Shown here one piece after another: positions 18,777-27,306 of a DNA stretch of 64,000 nucleotides. The DNA is from an uncultured Candidatus Melainabacteria bacterium. GTDB lineage: Bacteria > Cyanobacteriota > Vampirovibrionia > Gastranaerophilales > Gastranaerophilaceae. Position numbers and translations under genes: made by a program. The stretch covers positions 1 through 64,000 of the forward strand of contig CAKUTH010000001.1 of NCBI GenBank assembly GCA_934691935.1. The letters run 5' to 3'. Below the pieces are notes generated by a model that searched no databases, was not told the origin of the DNA, and saw nothing but the letters and a program-made list of their open reading frames with translations. Every line of letters starts with the position of its first letter. Positions within the stretch are counted from its first letter, which is position 1.

Positions 18777-20243
18777 ATGAAAAAGAGAGCTATATTATTT
18801 TATGTGACATTATTTTTGTTAATTTTGACTTATTCCTTGACTACAAACAAGTTTGACAACGATTTGTGGGCAAGATTAATCGCAGGCATGGGAGTTATTG
18901 ATGGTGGTCATGTCTTAACTCAAGATTTCTTATCTTACACTCCTGTTCACACGTGGTGGGATCATGAATGGGGTGCTGGCGTTGTATTTTATGCATTTTT
19001 AAAATTCTTTGGACCATTTAGCTTGATAATTTTACAGGCTTTTATGCTTTTTGGTATTTTGTTTACTGCATCAAAGGTGATAAAGATTAAAAATCCTGAA
19101 CCATATAATATCTTGATATACTTTTTTGTTTTGATGTCTGTAATGCAAAATCTTAATAACCCAATAAGATGTCACATGTTTAGCTTTTTATTTTTTACGA
19201 TATTTATTTATATTTTGGAAAAAGTTCGACAAGGTAAAAGTAAATTATTATTCATAATTCCGCCTTTTATTTTGTTATGGAACAATATTCATGGTGGTGT
19301 TGTTGCGGGTTTAGGACTTTTAGGGATGTATGCTCTCGGTGAGTTTCTAAATAAAAAACCGTTTAAAAACTATCTTATAACCTTTGGAATTTCTGCGTTG
19401 GCGATGTTTATAAATCCTTGGGGATATGATTATATAAAATTTTTATTGATGGCAAATACTATGAAACGACCTGAAATTGTTGAATGGTGGGGATTGTTTG
19501 CAAAATACAATATGTTTAGATACTTAATATACAAAATTTTTATTTTAGTAATTGGTATCGTCGAATTTTTACAGGTTAAAAAATCTTCTTGGGAAAAACT
19601 CGATAAAACAAAGTATATCGTGTTGTTAGTAACTTTGTATTTAGGTATAAGTCATGTAAAATTGTTGCCATTCTTTGCAATTTCAGCTTTGTGCTATTGT
19701 TATGATGATTTTTACAAGGTAATTCCTGTGTGGAAAGATAAATTGATATGTATAATTTTGCTGTGTGTTTCTATTTTTACATTGACGGTGAAAGATTTTT
19801 CAATACCTGTAGGCATTGATATGTACCCTGTAAAAGAAGTTGAATTTATAAAACAAAACAACTTAACTGGAAAGATTTTAGTTGATTTTAATTATGGTAG
19901 CTTTGTTTCTTACAAATTATATCCTCACAATTTAATTTTTATGGATGGGAGATATGAAGAAGTTTACTATGATTATATGGTGCCTTTGTTAAAAGAGTTT
20001 TCTCTTGCAAATAAAAATTGGCGTCAATTGTTGTTGTATTTTCCGCCTGATGTTATGATTTTGGAAAATAAATATCCGATTTATGATGTTTTGAAATCAG
20101 AAAAAGAATGGGCTTTGGTCTATGAGGGCAAATCTTTCGGAGTGTTTGTTCCTGAAAAGCAAAGCCATAAAAAATTTAAGAAACCAACAGATGATTTGAA
20201 TTACTATAAAAAAACTCTGTTCGATACTGACATTAAATTTTGA
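18777..20243 (+). CDS. Polytopic membrane protein, GT-C glycosyltransferase-like
   Basis: 488 residues with about ten hydrophobic segments in the first 350 residues and a soluble C-terminal part (about 350-488). An acidic, Trp/His-rich first loop (FDNDLWARLIAGMGVIDGG then HTWWDHEWGAG) is the type of extracytoplasmic loop seen in GT-C enzymes that use polyprenyl-phosphate sugars. This is inference from topology and loop composition. It is followed 18 nt later by the patatin gene and probably shares its transcript. Confidence 0.6.
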   Translation: MKKRAILFYVTLFLLILTYSLTTNKFDNDLWARLIAGMGVIDGGHVLTQDFLSYTPVHTWWDHEWGAGVVFYAFLKFFGPFSLIILQAFMLFGILFTASKVIKIKNPEPYNILIYFFVLMSVMQNLNNPIRCHMFSFLFFTIFIYILEKVRQGKSKLLFIIPPFILLWNNIHGGVVAGLGLLGMYALGEFLNKKPFKNYLITFGISALAMFINPWGYDYIKFLLMANTMKRPEIVEWWGLFAKYNMFRYLIYKIFILVIGIVEFLQVKKSSWEKLDKTKYIVLLVTLYLGISHVKLLPFFAISALCYCYDDFYKVIPVWKDKLICIILLCVSIFTLTVKDFSIPVGIDMYPVKEVEFIKQNNLTGKILVDFNYGSFVSYKLYPHNLIFMDGRYEEVYYDYMVPLLKEFSLANKNWRQLLLYFPPDVMILENKYPIYDVLKSEKEWALVYEGKSFGVFVPEKQSHKKFKKPTDDLNYYKKTLFDTDIKF

Positions 20244-20261
20244 TAGGAGTATAATTGCATT

Positions 20262-21464
20262 ATGGATAATAGTTTGAAATATACTTGTTTGTTTGGTGGT
20301 GGTGCTATTAGAGGAATTGCCTATATTGGGGCAATAAAAGCGTTTGAAGAACTCGGATTAGTATCAGATACGTTTGCAGGTTCGTCTGTTGGGTCAATTT
20401 TTGCGTCACTTTTGGCTGTAGGGTATACGTCAGATGAGTTGAAACAAATATTTGCTAAAGTAAATTTTGAATTGTTCAGAGATATTGCAATTGGTGTCGG
20501 ACCTTTGTTCGCGCTAAGCAAAGGCGAGGTGTTTTTAGAGTGGCTAAGGGAGCTTATTGAAAAGAAATTTTATGGTGATAAATACCAAAAAGGCGAAAAT
20601 AAAGCTGTTACTTTTAAAGACATTGAAAAAAATCTGATAATTATAACAACAAATTTGTCAAATTTTGAATGTAAAGAATTTTCAAAATTAGAAACTCCAG
20701 ATTTTGAAATTGCATCTGCAATAAGAATTTCATCTTGCATGCCTGGGCTTATGAAGCCTATAGAATATAATAAAACATTGCTGGTGGATGGCGATTTGCA
20801 AAAAAGTTGGCCAATGTGGAAACTTTCAAAAAGCCTAGAAAACAGTAAAGATAGGATTTTGGAGTTAAGACTTGAGGGATATTATAATTCTAACAATATT
20901 TCTGGAATTGATTATGCTAACGCCGTGTATAGCTGTATGACTTCGATGTCTACATCGTTTGTGACAAATATTTATGCTGATAAAGATAAATTTGATTACA
21001 TCGTTTATAATACTGGCAAAACTGTGGTTGTAGATTTTAATCTGAACGAAGAAAAGCGCAATGACCTTATGCAGGCAGGTTATGCGCAGACTATGGATTA
21101 TTTTAAAATAGTTTTACCTAAGAAAAAAGCAAAAATCAGAAAGTGTTACGAAGCTACCTATAATGATATTTGTAAAATTCAAAAAATGATATTATCTAAT
21201 AATATTTATAAGGCAAAAATATTGTTGGGTGATTTGTTCATGGATTTTTGTGATTGTAAAAATATAATGGATTTTGATGATGTGTCTGAAATTATAAACT
21301 TTAAAAATATATTTTTGGCAAATATTAAATATCCAGCTTTGTTTGGAAAAGTTAGCCTAAAAAACGAAAAACTAATCAACGCAGAACTTGCAAAACTTGT
21401 TAATAAATTAGAAATAAAAATCCAAGAGTTTGAAAATTATCTCACGCTTTATCCTGTGAAATAG
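20262..21464 (+). CDS. Patatin-like phospholipase
   Basis: A serine lipid acyl hydrolase of 400 residues. The patatin domain occupies about 8-240: oxyanion loop GGGAIRG (about 12-18), nucleophile elbow AGSSVGS (GxSxG), and catalytic Asp in LLVDGDLQKSWP (DG-D). All catalytic elements are present. The C-terminal 130 residues are helical and Lys-rich without a known domain. There is no signal peptide, so it should act from the cytoplasm on the inner membrane or be exported by another route. It follows the membrane protein by 18 nt and is followed by the tRNA-Leu promoter. Confidence 0.88.
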   Translation: MDNSLKYTCLFGGGAIRGIAYIGAIKAFEELGLVSDTFAGSSVGSIFASLLAVGYTSDELKQIFAKVNFELFRDIAIGVGPLFALSKGEVFLEWLRELIEKKFYGDKYQKGENKAVTFKDIEKNLIIITTNLSNFECKEFSKLETPDFEIASAIRISSCMPGLMKPIEYNKTLLVDGDLQKSWPMWKLSKSLENSKDRILELRLEGYYNSNNISGIDYANAVYSCMTSMSTSFVTNIYADKDKFDYIVYNTGKTVVVDFNLNEEKRNDLMQAGYAQTMDYFKIVLPKKKAKIRKCYEATYNDICKIQKMILSNNIYKAKILLGDLFMDFCDCKNIMDFDDVSEIINFKNIFLANIKYPALFGKVSLKNEKLINAELAKLVNKLEIKIQEFENYLTLYPVK

Positions 21465-21493
21465 TTGACATTTTGACTTGTTTGCGATAGGAT
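21465..21493 (+). promoter_or_regulatory. Promoter of tRNA-Leu
   Basis: A perfect TTGACA at 21465-21470, a 17-nt spacer and TAGGAT at 21488-21493. The mature tRNA begins 22 nt further on. The -35 starts on the base after the patatin stop codon. Confidence 0.75.
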
Positions 21494-21515
21494 TAAAGGG
21501 TTGAAAACTTAATAA

Positions 21516-21601
21516 GCCCTGGTGGCGGAATCGGTAGACGCGTCGGACTTAAAATCCGGTTGGAGTTAAATCCAGTGCCAGTTCAAGTCTGGCCCAGGGC
21601 A
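21516..21601 (+). tRNA. tRNA-Leu (anticodon UAA)
   Basis: The 86-nt class II tRNA has acceptor GCCCTGG paired with CCAGGGC, discriminator A at 21601, D-loop with GGTAGACG, anticodon stem TCGGA/TCCGG with loop CTTAAAA (anticodon TAA at 21550-21552), a long variable arm (TTGGAGTTAAATCCAGT) and T-loop GTTCAAGTC. The CCA end is not encoded. It reads UUA codons, frequent in this AT-rich genome. It has its own promoter and terminator. Confidence 0.97.
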
Positions 21602-21610
21602 AATTTAAAA

Positions 21611-21637
21611 GGACTCTATTAGTAGAGTTCTTTTTTT
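21611..21637 (+). terminator. Intrinsic terminator after tRNA-Leu
   Basis: Stem GGACTCTA (21611-21618) with TAGAGTTC (21623-21630), one G-U pair, followed by seven T. Confidence 0.88.
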
Positions 21638-21643
21638 ATTAAG

Positions 21644-21700
21644 AAATGTTAACTAAAAACAATTTAAAGGCAATTTTCCTAATGTTCAATACTTTATATA
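21644..21700 (+). promoter_or_regulatory. Three-block promoter module, copy 1 (EF-hand gene)
   Basis: AAATGTTAA (21644-21652), 17 nt, GCAATT (21670-21675), 13 nt, ATACTTTATATA (21689-21700). The start codon is 27 nt downstream. The same blocks, with the identical 13-nt spacing, precede genes at 31138 (-), 44223 (-) and 54109 (+). The TATATA end of the third block may be the -10 element. GCAATT does not resemble TTGACA, so an activator or alternative sigma factor is possible. Confidence 0.7.
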
Positions 21701-21721
21701 TATAGAGTATATAACATTAGG
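21678..21721 (+). promoter_or_regulatory. Nested palindrome enclosing the leader and Shine-Dalgarno of the EF-hand gene
   Basis: CCTAATGTT (21678-21686) is the perfect inverted copy of AACATTAGG (21713-21721). Inside it an ATACT...AGTAT dyad surrounds a TATATATATA core. The last AGG is part of the AGGA ribosome binding site of the 21728 gene, so a folded transcript reaching this far upstream would mask it; as DNA it could be an operator. Confidence 0.5.
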
Positions 21722-21727
21722 ATTATT

Positions 21728-22735
21728 ATGACTTTTAGAACTTTCATGAATTCCATAGGTAACGCCTTTAAAACGGGCTGGAACAACGGTAATATCCAAA
21801 AGGGTATGAAAATTACTGGTGCGACAGCTTTTGGTGTTGGCGCAATTGGCGCAATGGCTCATGAAATGAAAAAAAATAATTGTGGAAGCATTTTTGGTGG
21901 TTGCTGTTATGGTGTTAACCCGTTTGCTATGAATCCTTATGGCATGTCACCTTATGGCATGATGAGTGCAGGCAATGTGCTTGACAGCATGGGTGTGTTG
22001 AACAATTACACAAACCCTTATTTGACACAAGCTGGCTATCAGCGGGCATATCAATGGGGGCGCAGTATAGCTCTTCAACAAAGTCTGAATCCTGCGTTTT
22101 CAGGAACATCAAATTTATATAATACAGAATTAACAGACGAACAAATTGATAAGTTTGCTCCGCAACGTAGTAACAAAAAAGTCGTGGCAAATTCAAATGC
22201 AGATACTAAGCTCGGTGACGCTTTTGTAGAAGGCACAGGTGCGTTAAACAAAGACAAAGATGCAGAGGCTGTTAAGTTATCTGATGACAAATTTTCTAAT
22301 GATAATAAGGCAAGTTATGTTTCAAACTTAGGAAAAGTCGCAGAGTCTTATATCGCAAAAATCGGTAACAATGGTACTATCTCAGAAGATGATTATATTG
22401 ATCATGAAATTGAAATATTCAAAACTGATAATCCAAATATTGAATTAACAGAAGTAGCTGAAACTTTCTTAAGAAATAAAATGAAATTAGCATTCGCAAA
22501 ACTTGATTTGAATAGAGATGGAAAAATTGACAAAAATGAAATGACCTCTGCACTTGCTACATTTGATACAGGCGGAAGGGGTATCGGATCTTCTAATGCT
22601 GCTGATGGTAAAATAACAGCTGCGGAATACAAATCTGCACATGATGCATTAGAAGCAACAAATACTACATTTGCAACTAATAACTGGAATAACTACCAAC
22701 AATTGTTTGGTAAACAAGATAACTCAGAAAAGTAA
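21728..22735 (+). CDS. EF-hand domain protein with Gly/Met/Tyr-rich N-terminal region
   Basis: 335 residues with no classical signal peptide. The N-terminus (TFRTFMNSIGNAFKTGW) is amphipathic, then a short glycine/alanine hydrophobic stretch and a Cys/Gly/Tyr/Met-rich region (NPYGMSPYGM, about 65-90). The C-terminal third is calmodulin-like: one canonical EF loop DLNRDGKIDKNE and a degenerate one (SNAADGKITAAE). Calcium binding at the canonical loop is likely. The role is unknown. It carries copy 1 of the shared promoter module. Its 3' end overlaps the convergent pyruvyl transferase gene by 12 bp. Confidence 0.8.
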   Translation: MTFRTFMNSIGNAFKTGWNNGNIQKGMKITGATAFGVGAIGAMAHEMKKNNCGSIFGGCCYGVNPFAMNPYGMSPYGMMSAGNVLDSMGVLNNYTNPYLTQAGYQRAYQWGRSIALQQSLNPAFSGTSNLYNTELTDEQIDKFAPQRSNKKVVANSNADTKLGDAFVEGTGALNKDKDAEAVKLSDDKFSNDNKASYVSNLGKVAESYIAKIGNNGTISEDDYIDHEIEIFKTDNPNIELTEVAETFLRNKMKLAFAKLDLNRDGKIDKNEMTSALATFDTGGRGIGSSNAADGKITAAEYKSAHDALEATNTTFATNNWNNYQQLFGKQDNSEK

Positions 22736-23719
22736 GTTATCAATGTGAGTCCAGTCAAAATGTTTGGAATTAGCGAACTTGGAGATGAGTTCGCTTTTTA
22801 AATTTTGTAAATCTTTATAAATTACTTCCATGTTTTCATTCGCATCCATTGAAATAAGAGGGATATTTGCAGATTTAGCGAGTTGTTCGACTTTTATGTC
22901 ATAGTTTATTGCACAGGTCTTTACACCGTATTTTAGCGCAACCAGAATCGCGTGAAATCGCATTGCAATGAAAAAATCGAGCTTAGATATACGGTCAATA
23001 ATGTTATCTGTTACAATTTCAGTTTTAATTTTAGGGTTGATAGAAACCAATATTTTTTCGAATTTTTGACAAATTTCCAAATCTTGACTGTTTTGGAGCG
23101 AAAATATTTCGATTTTTTTATCAGTGAATTTGGTAGCAACGAGCATTGCGAGTTTTTGTAATAAATTATAGTTCATTGTCTTAAAATCTCTGAGTTGTAT
23201 GCCGACTGCACCACAATTGTCAGCAGGTCGAGTTTCCAGAGAATATACAGGGTCGCACACTATCTCGCCTGCAATTCCCCATTTTTTTAAGATTTCAAAG
23301 CTGTTAATATCGCGAACTGATACATAAGCACATTGTTTTAGCAAAGTTTTCACGATTATTTGTGCGAATTTATTATTGATTGGTCCTATGCCTTGCGCAA
23401 AGATAATAACTTTTTTATCAAAAACAATTCCAAGACCGATTATTAGAGCGTAATAAATCAAACTTTTTAAGCTGGTTACATCTTGCAAAAGACTTCCGCC
23501 ACCTGATATTAAGACATCAGTGTTACGTATTGCGTTGACGACATTTTTCATGTCAAAACTTCTAATTGATTTTACATTGTAAGTTTTTGATGTGAAATCG
23601 GGATTACTAGAAAATACTGTAACATCAAGGTCTTTTAGGTGACTTAAAAGTACAGATAAAATAGTTTCGTCCCCAAAATTTTTAAAGCCATAATACCCAG
23701 AAATACAAACCTTAGTCAT
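22724..23719 (-). CDS. csaB: CsaB-like polysaccharide pyruvyl transferase
   Basis: This enzyme adds pyruvyl ketals to cell-wall polysaccharide sugars; CsaB-modified polymers anchor SLH-domain surface proteins. It has 331 residues. The N-terminus VCISGYYGFKNFGDETIL is the family hallmark (GYYGxxNxGDE), followed by VLISGGGSLLQDVTS and the C-terminal FFIAMRFHAILVALKYGV with its conserved R/H. The start is the ATG at 23717-23719, because the longer reading frame would run far into kdgK. This ATG overlaps the kdgK stop by 8 nt, so it is the third gene of the KDG operon. Confidence 0.88.
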   Translation of the reverse strand: MTKVCISGYYGFKNFGDETILSVLLSHLKDLDVTVFSSNPDFTSKTYNVKSIRSFDMKNVVNAIRNTDVLISGGGSLLQDVTSLKSLIYYALIIGLGIVFDKKVIIFAQGIGPINNKFAQIIVKTLLKQCAYVSVRDINSFEILKKWGIAGEIVCDPVYSLETRPADNCGAVGIQLRDFKTMNYNLLQKLAMLVATKFTDKKIEIFSLQNSQDLEICQKFEKILVSINPKIKTEIVTDNIIDRISKLDFFIAMRFHAILVALKYGVKTCAINYDIKVEQLAKSANIPLISMDANENMEVIYKDLQNLKSELISKFANSKHFDWTHIDNLLF

Positions 23720-24656
23720 TGTTTCCTCTGTAGATTGAATAAACTTCCTCTTTGCTTGGTATTGACTTAATTGCACCTATACCTTTAGCTTGCAATCCAG
23801 CTACAATTGAGGCAAATTTTACAGCTTCAAATGGAGTAAAACCGTGTGTGATTGCGTGCAAAAATCCGCCATTAAAAGCATCACCAGAGCAAGTCGTATC
23901 CAAATATTCGGTTGTGTAAAATTCAGTGAATATTATGTTGCCATTGTAACCAGTATAATAACCTTTTTTATCACCAGCTTTTAGTATTACAGTAGGAATA
24001 CCCAAGTCCCATATACTTTTGATTATATTTTCTGGAGAGTTCATTTCAAGAATATTTATGGCGTCATGCTTTGTGCTCATAAACAAAATATCCACGTATG
24101 ATGATACTCTAGTGAAGTTTTCTTTTGCTTCTTCTGCTGTAGTTATAGCCGAATAATAATTTGGGTCATAAGCTGTAATTACACCGTTTTCTTTAGCTGT
24201 TTTAAATGCAAACTCAACGGCTTCATTGGCAGATGGCGACAATGATTGAGTAATTCCTGAAGCATACAGAACTCTGGAGTTTTTAATATATTCGCTATCA
24301 ATATCGTCAATCGAAAGTTTTGATGGTGCAATTTTTTTTCTGTAATAAACGATTTCTTTTTCATCTAAAGTAGGACGAGCGATGACATACAACCCATTTG
24401 GCTCATTAGATAGTTTTACTTGCGAAATATCCAAGCCTTCATTTTGCCAGCTGTCTAAAAGAAAATCTTTAAAAGGATCGTTTCCAACTCTGGTAATAAA
24501 ACCAACTTTAGAGCCAGCTCTGAGTGCGCTAATCGCTGTAGCCAAGGCATCTCCGCCATAATACTTGTACAAACAACCTGCCTGTGACATTTTTGCATTG
24601 GTTGATAACTCAACCAAACTTTCTCCGATAGCGATTATGTCTAACTTTTCATCCAT
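23712..24656 (-). CDS. PfkB-family sugar kinase, probably 2-keto-3-deoxygluconate kinase
   Basis: This ribokinase-fold kinase of 314 residues has an N-terminal IAIGESLVELS with GGDALATAISALRAGSKVGF, and C-terminal signature DTTCSGDAFNGGFLHA (the GAGD catalytic Asp is present; the usual GA is CS). DPNYYSAI matches the DxNxR region of KDG kinases. The adjacent KDPG/KHG aldolase, 1 nt upstream, strongly suggests the substrate is 2-keto-3-deoxygluconate. Fructose or another ketose remains possible. Confidence 0.82.
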   Translation of the reverse strand: MDEKLDIIAIGESLVELSTNAKMSQAGCLYKYYGGDALATAISALRAGSKVGFITRVGNDPFKDFLLDSWQNEGLDISQVKLSNEPNGLYVIARPTLDEKEIVYYRKKIAPSKLSIDDIDSEYIKNSRVLYASGITQSLSPSANEAVEFAFKTAKENGVITAYDPNYYSAITTAEEAKENFTRVSSYVDILFMSTKHDAINILEMNSPENIIKSIWDLGIPTVILKAGDKKGYYTGYNGNIIFTEFYTTEYLDTTCSGDAFNGGFLHAITHGFTPFEAVKFASIVAGLQAKGIGAIKSIPSKEEVYSIYRGNND

Positions 24657-24657
24657 A

Positions 24658-25266
24658 CTAGTTTTTTAGTTCCTCAATTATATTTTTAGCACGTTTTGTT
24701 ATTTCTGACAAGGAATAACCGTCGTAAAAATCGCGACCGACGCCAACAACTTTAGCACCAGCCTTAATGTAAGAAGAAACCTCATTTAATTTTACATTAC
24801 CCAATGGCATGATGTTTAAAAACGGCATGGGTCTGAGCAAATCTTCTACATACATCGCGCCACCCATTGCTGTAATTGGATAAATTTTAATCAACGGTAT
24901 ACGTGCTTTCCAAGCGTTGTATGCTTCGTTTGCAGTGGAAGTGCCTGCAATAAATGGTATACGTTTATCTTTTGAAAGTTTTACCAAATTCATTGAAAAT
25001 ATTGGTGATGACAATATTTTTGCACCTGATGCAATAGCTGCTTCTGCTTGAATAGAGGTAATAATACCACCAGCACAAACGCATGCAGATTTAGAAACTT
25101 CCTCTATTGCTTTAAAAATATCTGGATTTTCAACATTAATTTCTAAAACTTTAATACCGCCATCGATTAGAGCTTTTGCTGTATCAATTGCATTTTTTGC
25201 ATTTTTACTTCTAATAACTGGGAAAATTTTTTCCTCTGATAATTTTTTAATTAAATTTTCTGTCAT
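24658..25266 (-). CDS. KDPG/KHG-type aldolase
   Basis: This class I aldolase cleaves 2-keto-3-deoxy-6-phosphogluconate to pyruvate and glyceraldehyde 3-phosphate. Its 202 residues are normal for Eda. Features: FPVIRSKNAKNAIDTAKALI at the N-terminus, catalytic Glu42 in LEINVENP, GGIITS, and Schiff-base Lys127 in LIKIYPITAMGG. The phosphate-binding PTGG loop of classical enzymes is replaced by MPLGNV, so the substrate may differ (for example KDGal6P or a related keto acid). AAGGAT lies 6 nt before the ATG. It leads the operon with the PfkB kinase and csaB. Confidence 0.88.
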   Translation of the reverse strand: MTENLIKKLSEEKIFPVIRSKNAKNAIDTAKALIDGGIKVLEINVENPDIFKAIEEVSKSACVCAGGIITSIQAEAAIASGAKILSSPIFSMNLVKLSKDKRIPFIAGTSTANEAYNAWKARIPLIKIYPITAMGGAMYVEDLLRPMPFLNIMPLGNVKLNEVSSYIKAGAKVVGVGRDFYDGYSLSEITKRAKNIIEELKN

Positions 25267-25289
25267 AAACTATCCTTTTTTCAAAATTT

Positions 25290-25295
25290 ATTATA
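25290..25295 (-). promoter_or_regulatory. -10 box of the KDPG aldolase operon
   Basis: ATTATA on the plus strand gives TATAAT on the minus strand, about 24 nt before the aldolase ATG, in the 55-bp gap shared with the divergent cyclase gene. Confidence 0.4.
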
Positions 25296-25321
25296 TCATA
25301 AAATAATAAAGGGATATAATA

Positions 25322-27268
25322 ATGAAAATATTTAAAAGCAAAGCATTCTTTTTAAAGTCGTTGTTATTACATATATTTTTGATATTTGTAATAGCATTTG
25401 TATCAATTAGTTTTTGGGAAAACCCTGTATTTGATGCTATAACTAACTATACTTTGGACAATTCCAAAAGTGATGACAATATATCACTTGTTATTATAGA
25501 TAATAAATCATTAGAAGATTACAGGTGGCCTTGGGCTAGGGCTTTGTATGGTGAAATTTTTGAATATTTCAACAAATATACAAATGCAAAAGTTGTTGTT
25601 TTTGATTCGGTTTTAAACAGTTTAGATAAAGCGCATGGTGCATCGTCAGATAACTATTTCTTTGATACCGTAAGCAAATCAAAAAATTTCGTTGGCGGTT
25701 ATATGGCACGAATTAATGATTATGAGGACAAAGTAGCTGGAGAAAGCTATGACGAGGAGTTTCAACGAAAATTTTCTATAGTTATCAACGATAAAAGGAC
25801 AAAAAATATAAATTTAAACAGTGATTACGCTAGTTTGACAATGTTCCCTAAAGCGTATTTTAATGCACAAAGATACGTAGGAGCTGTTAACTTTGACCTT
25901 GATCAGTTTGACGGAGTTTTAAGAGCTTCAACAGATTTGATAAACTACAACAGTAGCTATTATCCATCTATAGCTTTAAGAGCTTATATGGTTGCGAATA
26001 ATACTGACAAGTTAACTCTTACAAACAATCACATTATTGTTGACAAAACAGGGTTGAAAATTCCTGTGTTTTCGGATAACGGTGATTTAAAACATCATAT
26101 CAAGTTCTATCGTCTTGAAGATTCGATATATTCACATAAAAGATATTCGGCGATTGACATAATTAAGTCAAACAGGATGTTAAAAGCAGGTCAAAAACCT
26201 ATTGTTAATCCGAAAGACTTTAACAATAAATTTGTAATTGTCGGTGCAAATGCAATGAATGTGGAAGACGTTTTAGAAACTCCGATTACACTGAAACAAC
26301 CTGGAGCAGATGTGCAGGCAACTGTTTTGGATAACTTGTTGAATAATAATTTCTTAACTAAATTAACAATAGGACAAAATGTTGCAATAATATTGATTTT
26401 GACTATTATAACTCTTGTTTTAATTCTCAAATTAACATTTTTACAGTCGTTGATTTCGCTGTTAATTGTTGCGATTTTATACTTCTTTATGTGTATTTTT
26501 GCTTTTAGTCATGATGTTATCCCACTAGTGATTACACCTTTGGCAATTCAATTGAGTACGATGATTTTTGGTTATTCATACAGGTTTATAATTGAAGGTA
26601 AAAATAAAGAAAAAATCAAAAACGCAATGGGAAAATATTTATCCCAAGACATTATGAAAAATGTTGTTCAAAATATTGATGATATAAAACTTGGCGGTAA
26701 AAAAGCTAATGTAACGGTTTTGTTTGCCGATATTCGTGGATTTACGAGTATGTCTGAAAAAATGACTGCAGAAGAAGTTTCAATGATACTGAACGAATAT
26801 TTTTCAGAGATTGAACCAATTATTACAAAATACAATGGCGTAATCAATAAATTTATTGGCGATGCGGTTATGGCTATATTTGGTGAGCCTATACAGGATA
26901 TAAACCATCCGCAAAACGCTGTAAAATGTGCTTGCGCAATGCTTAAAAAAGTTGAGGAATTGCGTGAAAAATGGTTGTTTGAGGGTAAGCCAAAAATTGA
27001 AATCGGTGTTGGAATTAACACAGGTGAAGCGTTCGTTGGAAATATCGGGTCTGAAAAACGCTTGGAATATACGGTTATAGGTGATACTGTAAACCTTGCA
27101 AGTCGTATTGAAAGCTATAATAAGGTTTATAAGACAAATTTATTGATTAGCAGTTCTACTTATTCTAACGTTTGTGACATTGTAGATGTTATAAAAATCG
27201 CAGATGTAACAATTCGTGGGAAAGCTAAAAAAATGGATATTTATGAGGTGTTGCGATTGAGCAAATAG
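25322..27268 (+). CDS. CHASE2-domain membrane adenylate cyclase
   Basis: 648 residues: N-terminal TM (about 12-32), an extracytoplasmic CHASE2 sensor at about 38-335 (SLVIIDNKSLEDYRWPWARAL is the domain start), three TMs at about 345-425, and a class III cyclase at about 460-645. The cyclase keeps both metal-binding aspartates (LFADIRGFTSM and IGDAVMAIFGEP), Lys in INKFIGDAV and the TVIGDTVNLASRIE purine/transition-state segment with Asp. This fits ATP rather than GTP specificity. It should convert an external signal into cAMP. No cAMP receptor is seen nearby. Confidence 0.92.
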   Translation: MKIFKSKAFFLKSLLLHIFLIFVIAFVSISFWENPVFDAITNYTLDNSKSDDNISLVIIDNKSLEDYRWPWARALYGEIFEYFNKYTNAKVVVFDSVLNSLDKAHGASSDNYFFDTVSKSKNFVGGYMARINDYEDKVAGESYDEEFQRKFSIVINDKRTKNINLNSDYASLTMFPKAYFNAQRYVGAVNFDLDQFDGVLRASTDLINYNSSYYPSIALRAYMVANNTDKLTLTNNHIIVDKTGLKIPVFSDNGDLKHHIKFYRLEDSIYSHKRYSAIDIIKSNRMLKAGQKPIVNPKDFNNKFVIVGANAMNVEDVLETPITLKQPGADVQATVLDNLLNNNFLTKLTIGQNVAIILILTIITLVLILKLTFLQSLISLLIVAILYFFMCIFAFSHDVIPLVITPLAIQLSTMIFGYSYRFIIEGKNKEKIKNAMGKYLSQDIMKNVVQNIDDIKLGGKKANVTVLFADIRGFTSMSEKMTAEEVSMILNEYFSEIEPIITKYNGVINKFIGDAVMAIFGEPIQDINHPQNAVKCACAMLKKVEELREKWLFEGKPKIEIGVGINTGEAFVGNIGSEKRLEYTVIGDTVNLASRIESYNKVYKTNLLISSSTYSNVCDIVDVIKIADVTIRGKAKKMDIYEVLRLSK

Positions 27269-27306
27269 TTTGAATTCGTACGTGTGGAAGGTCTTATTAA
27301 CAAAAA

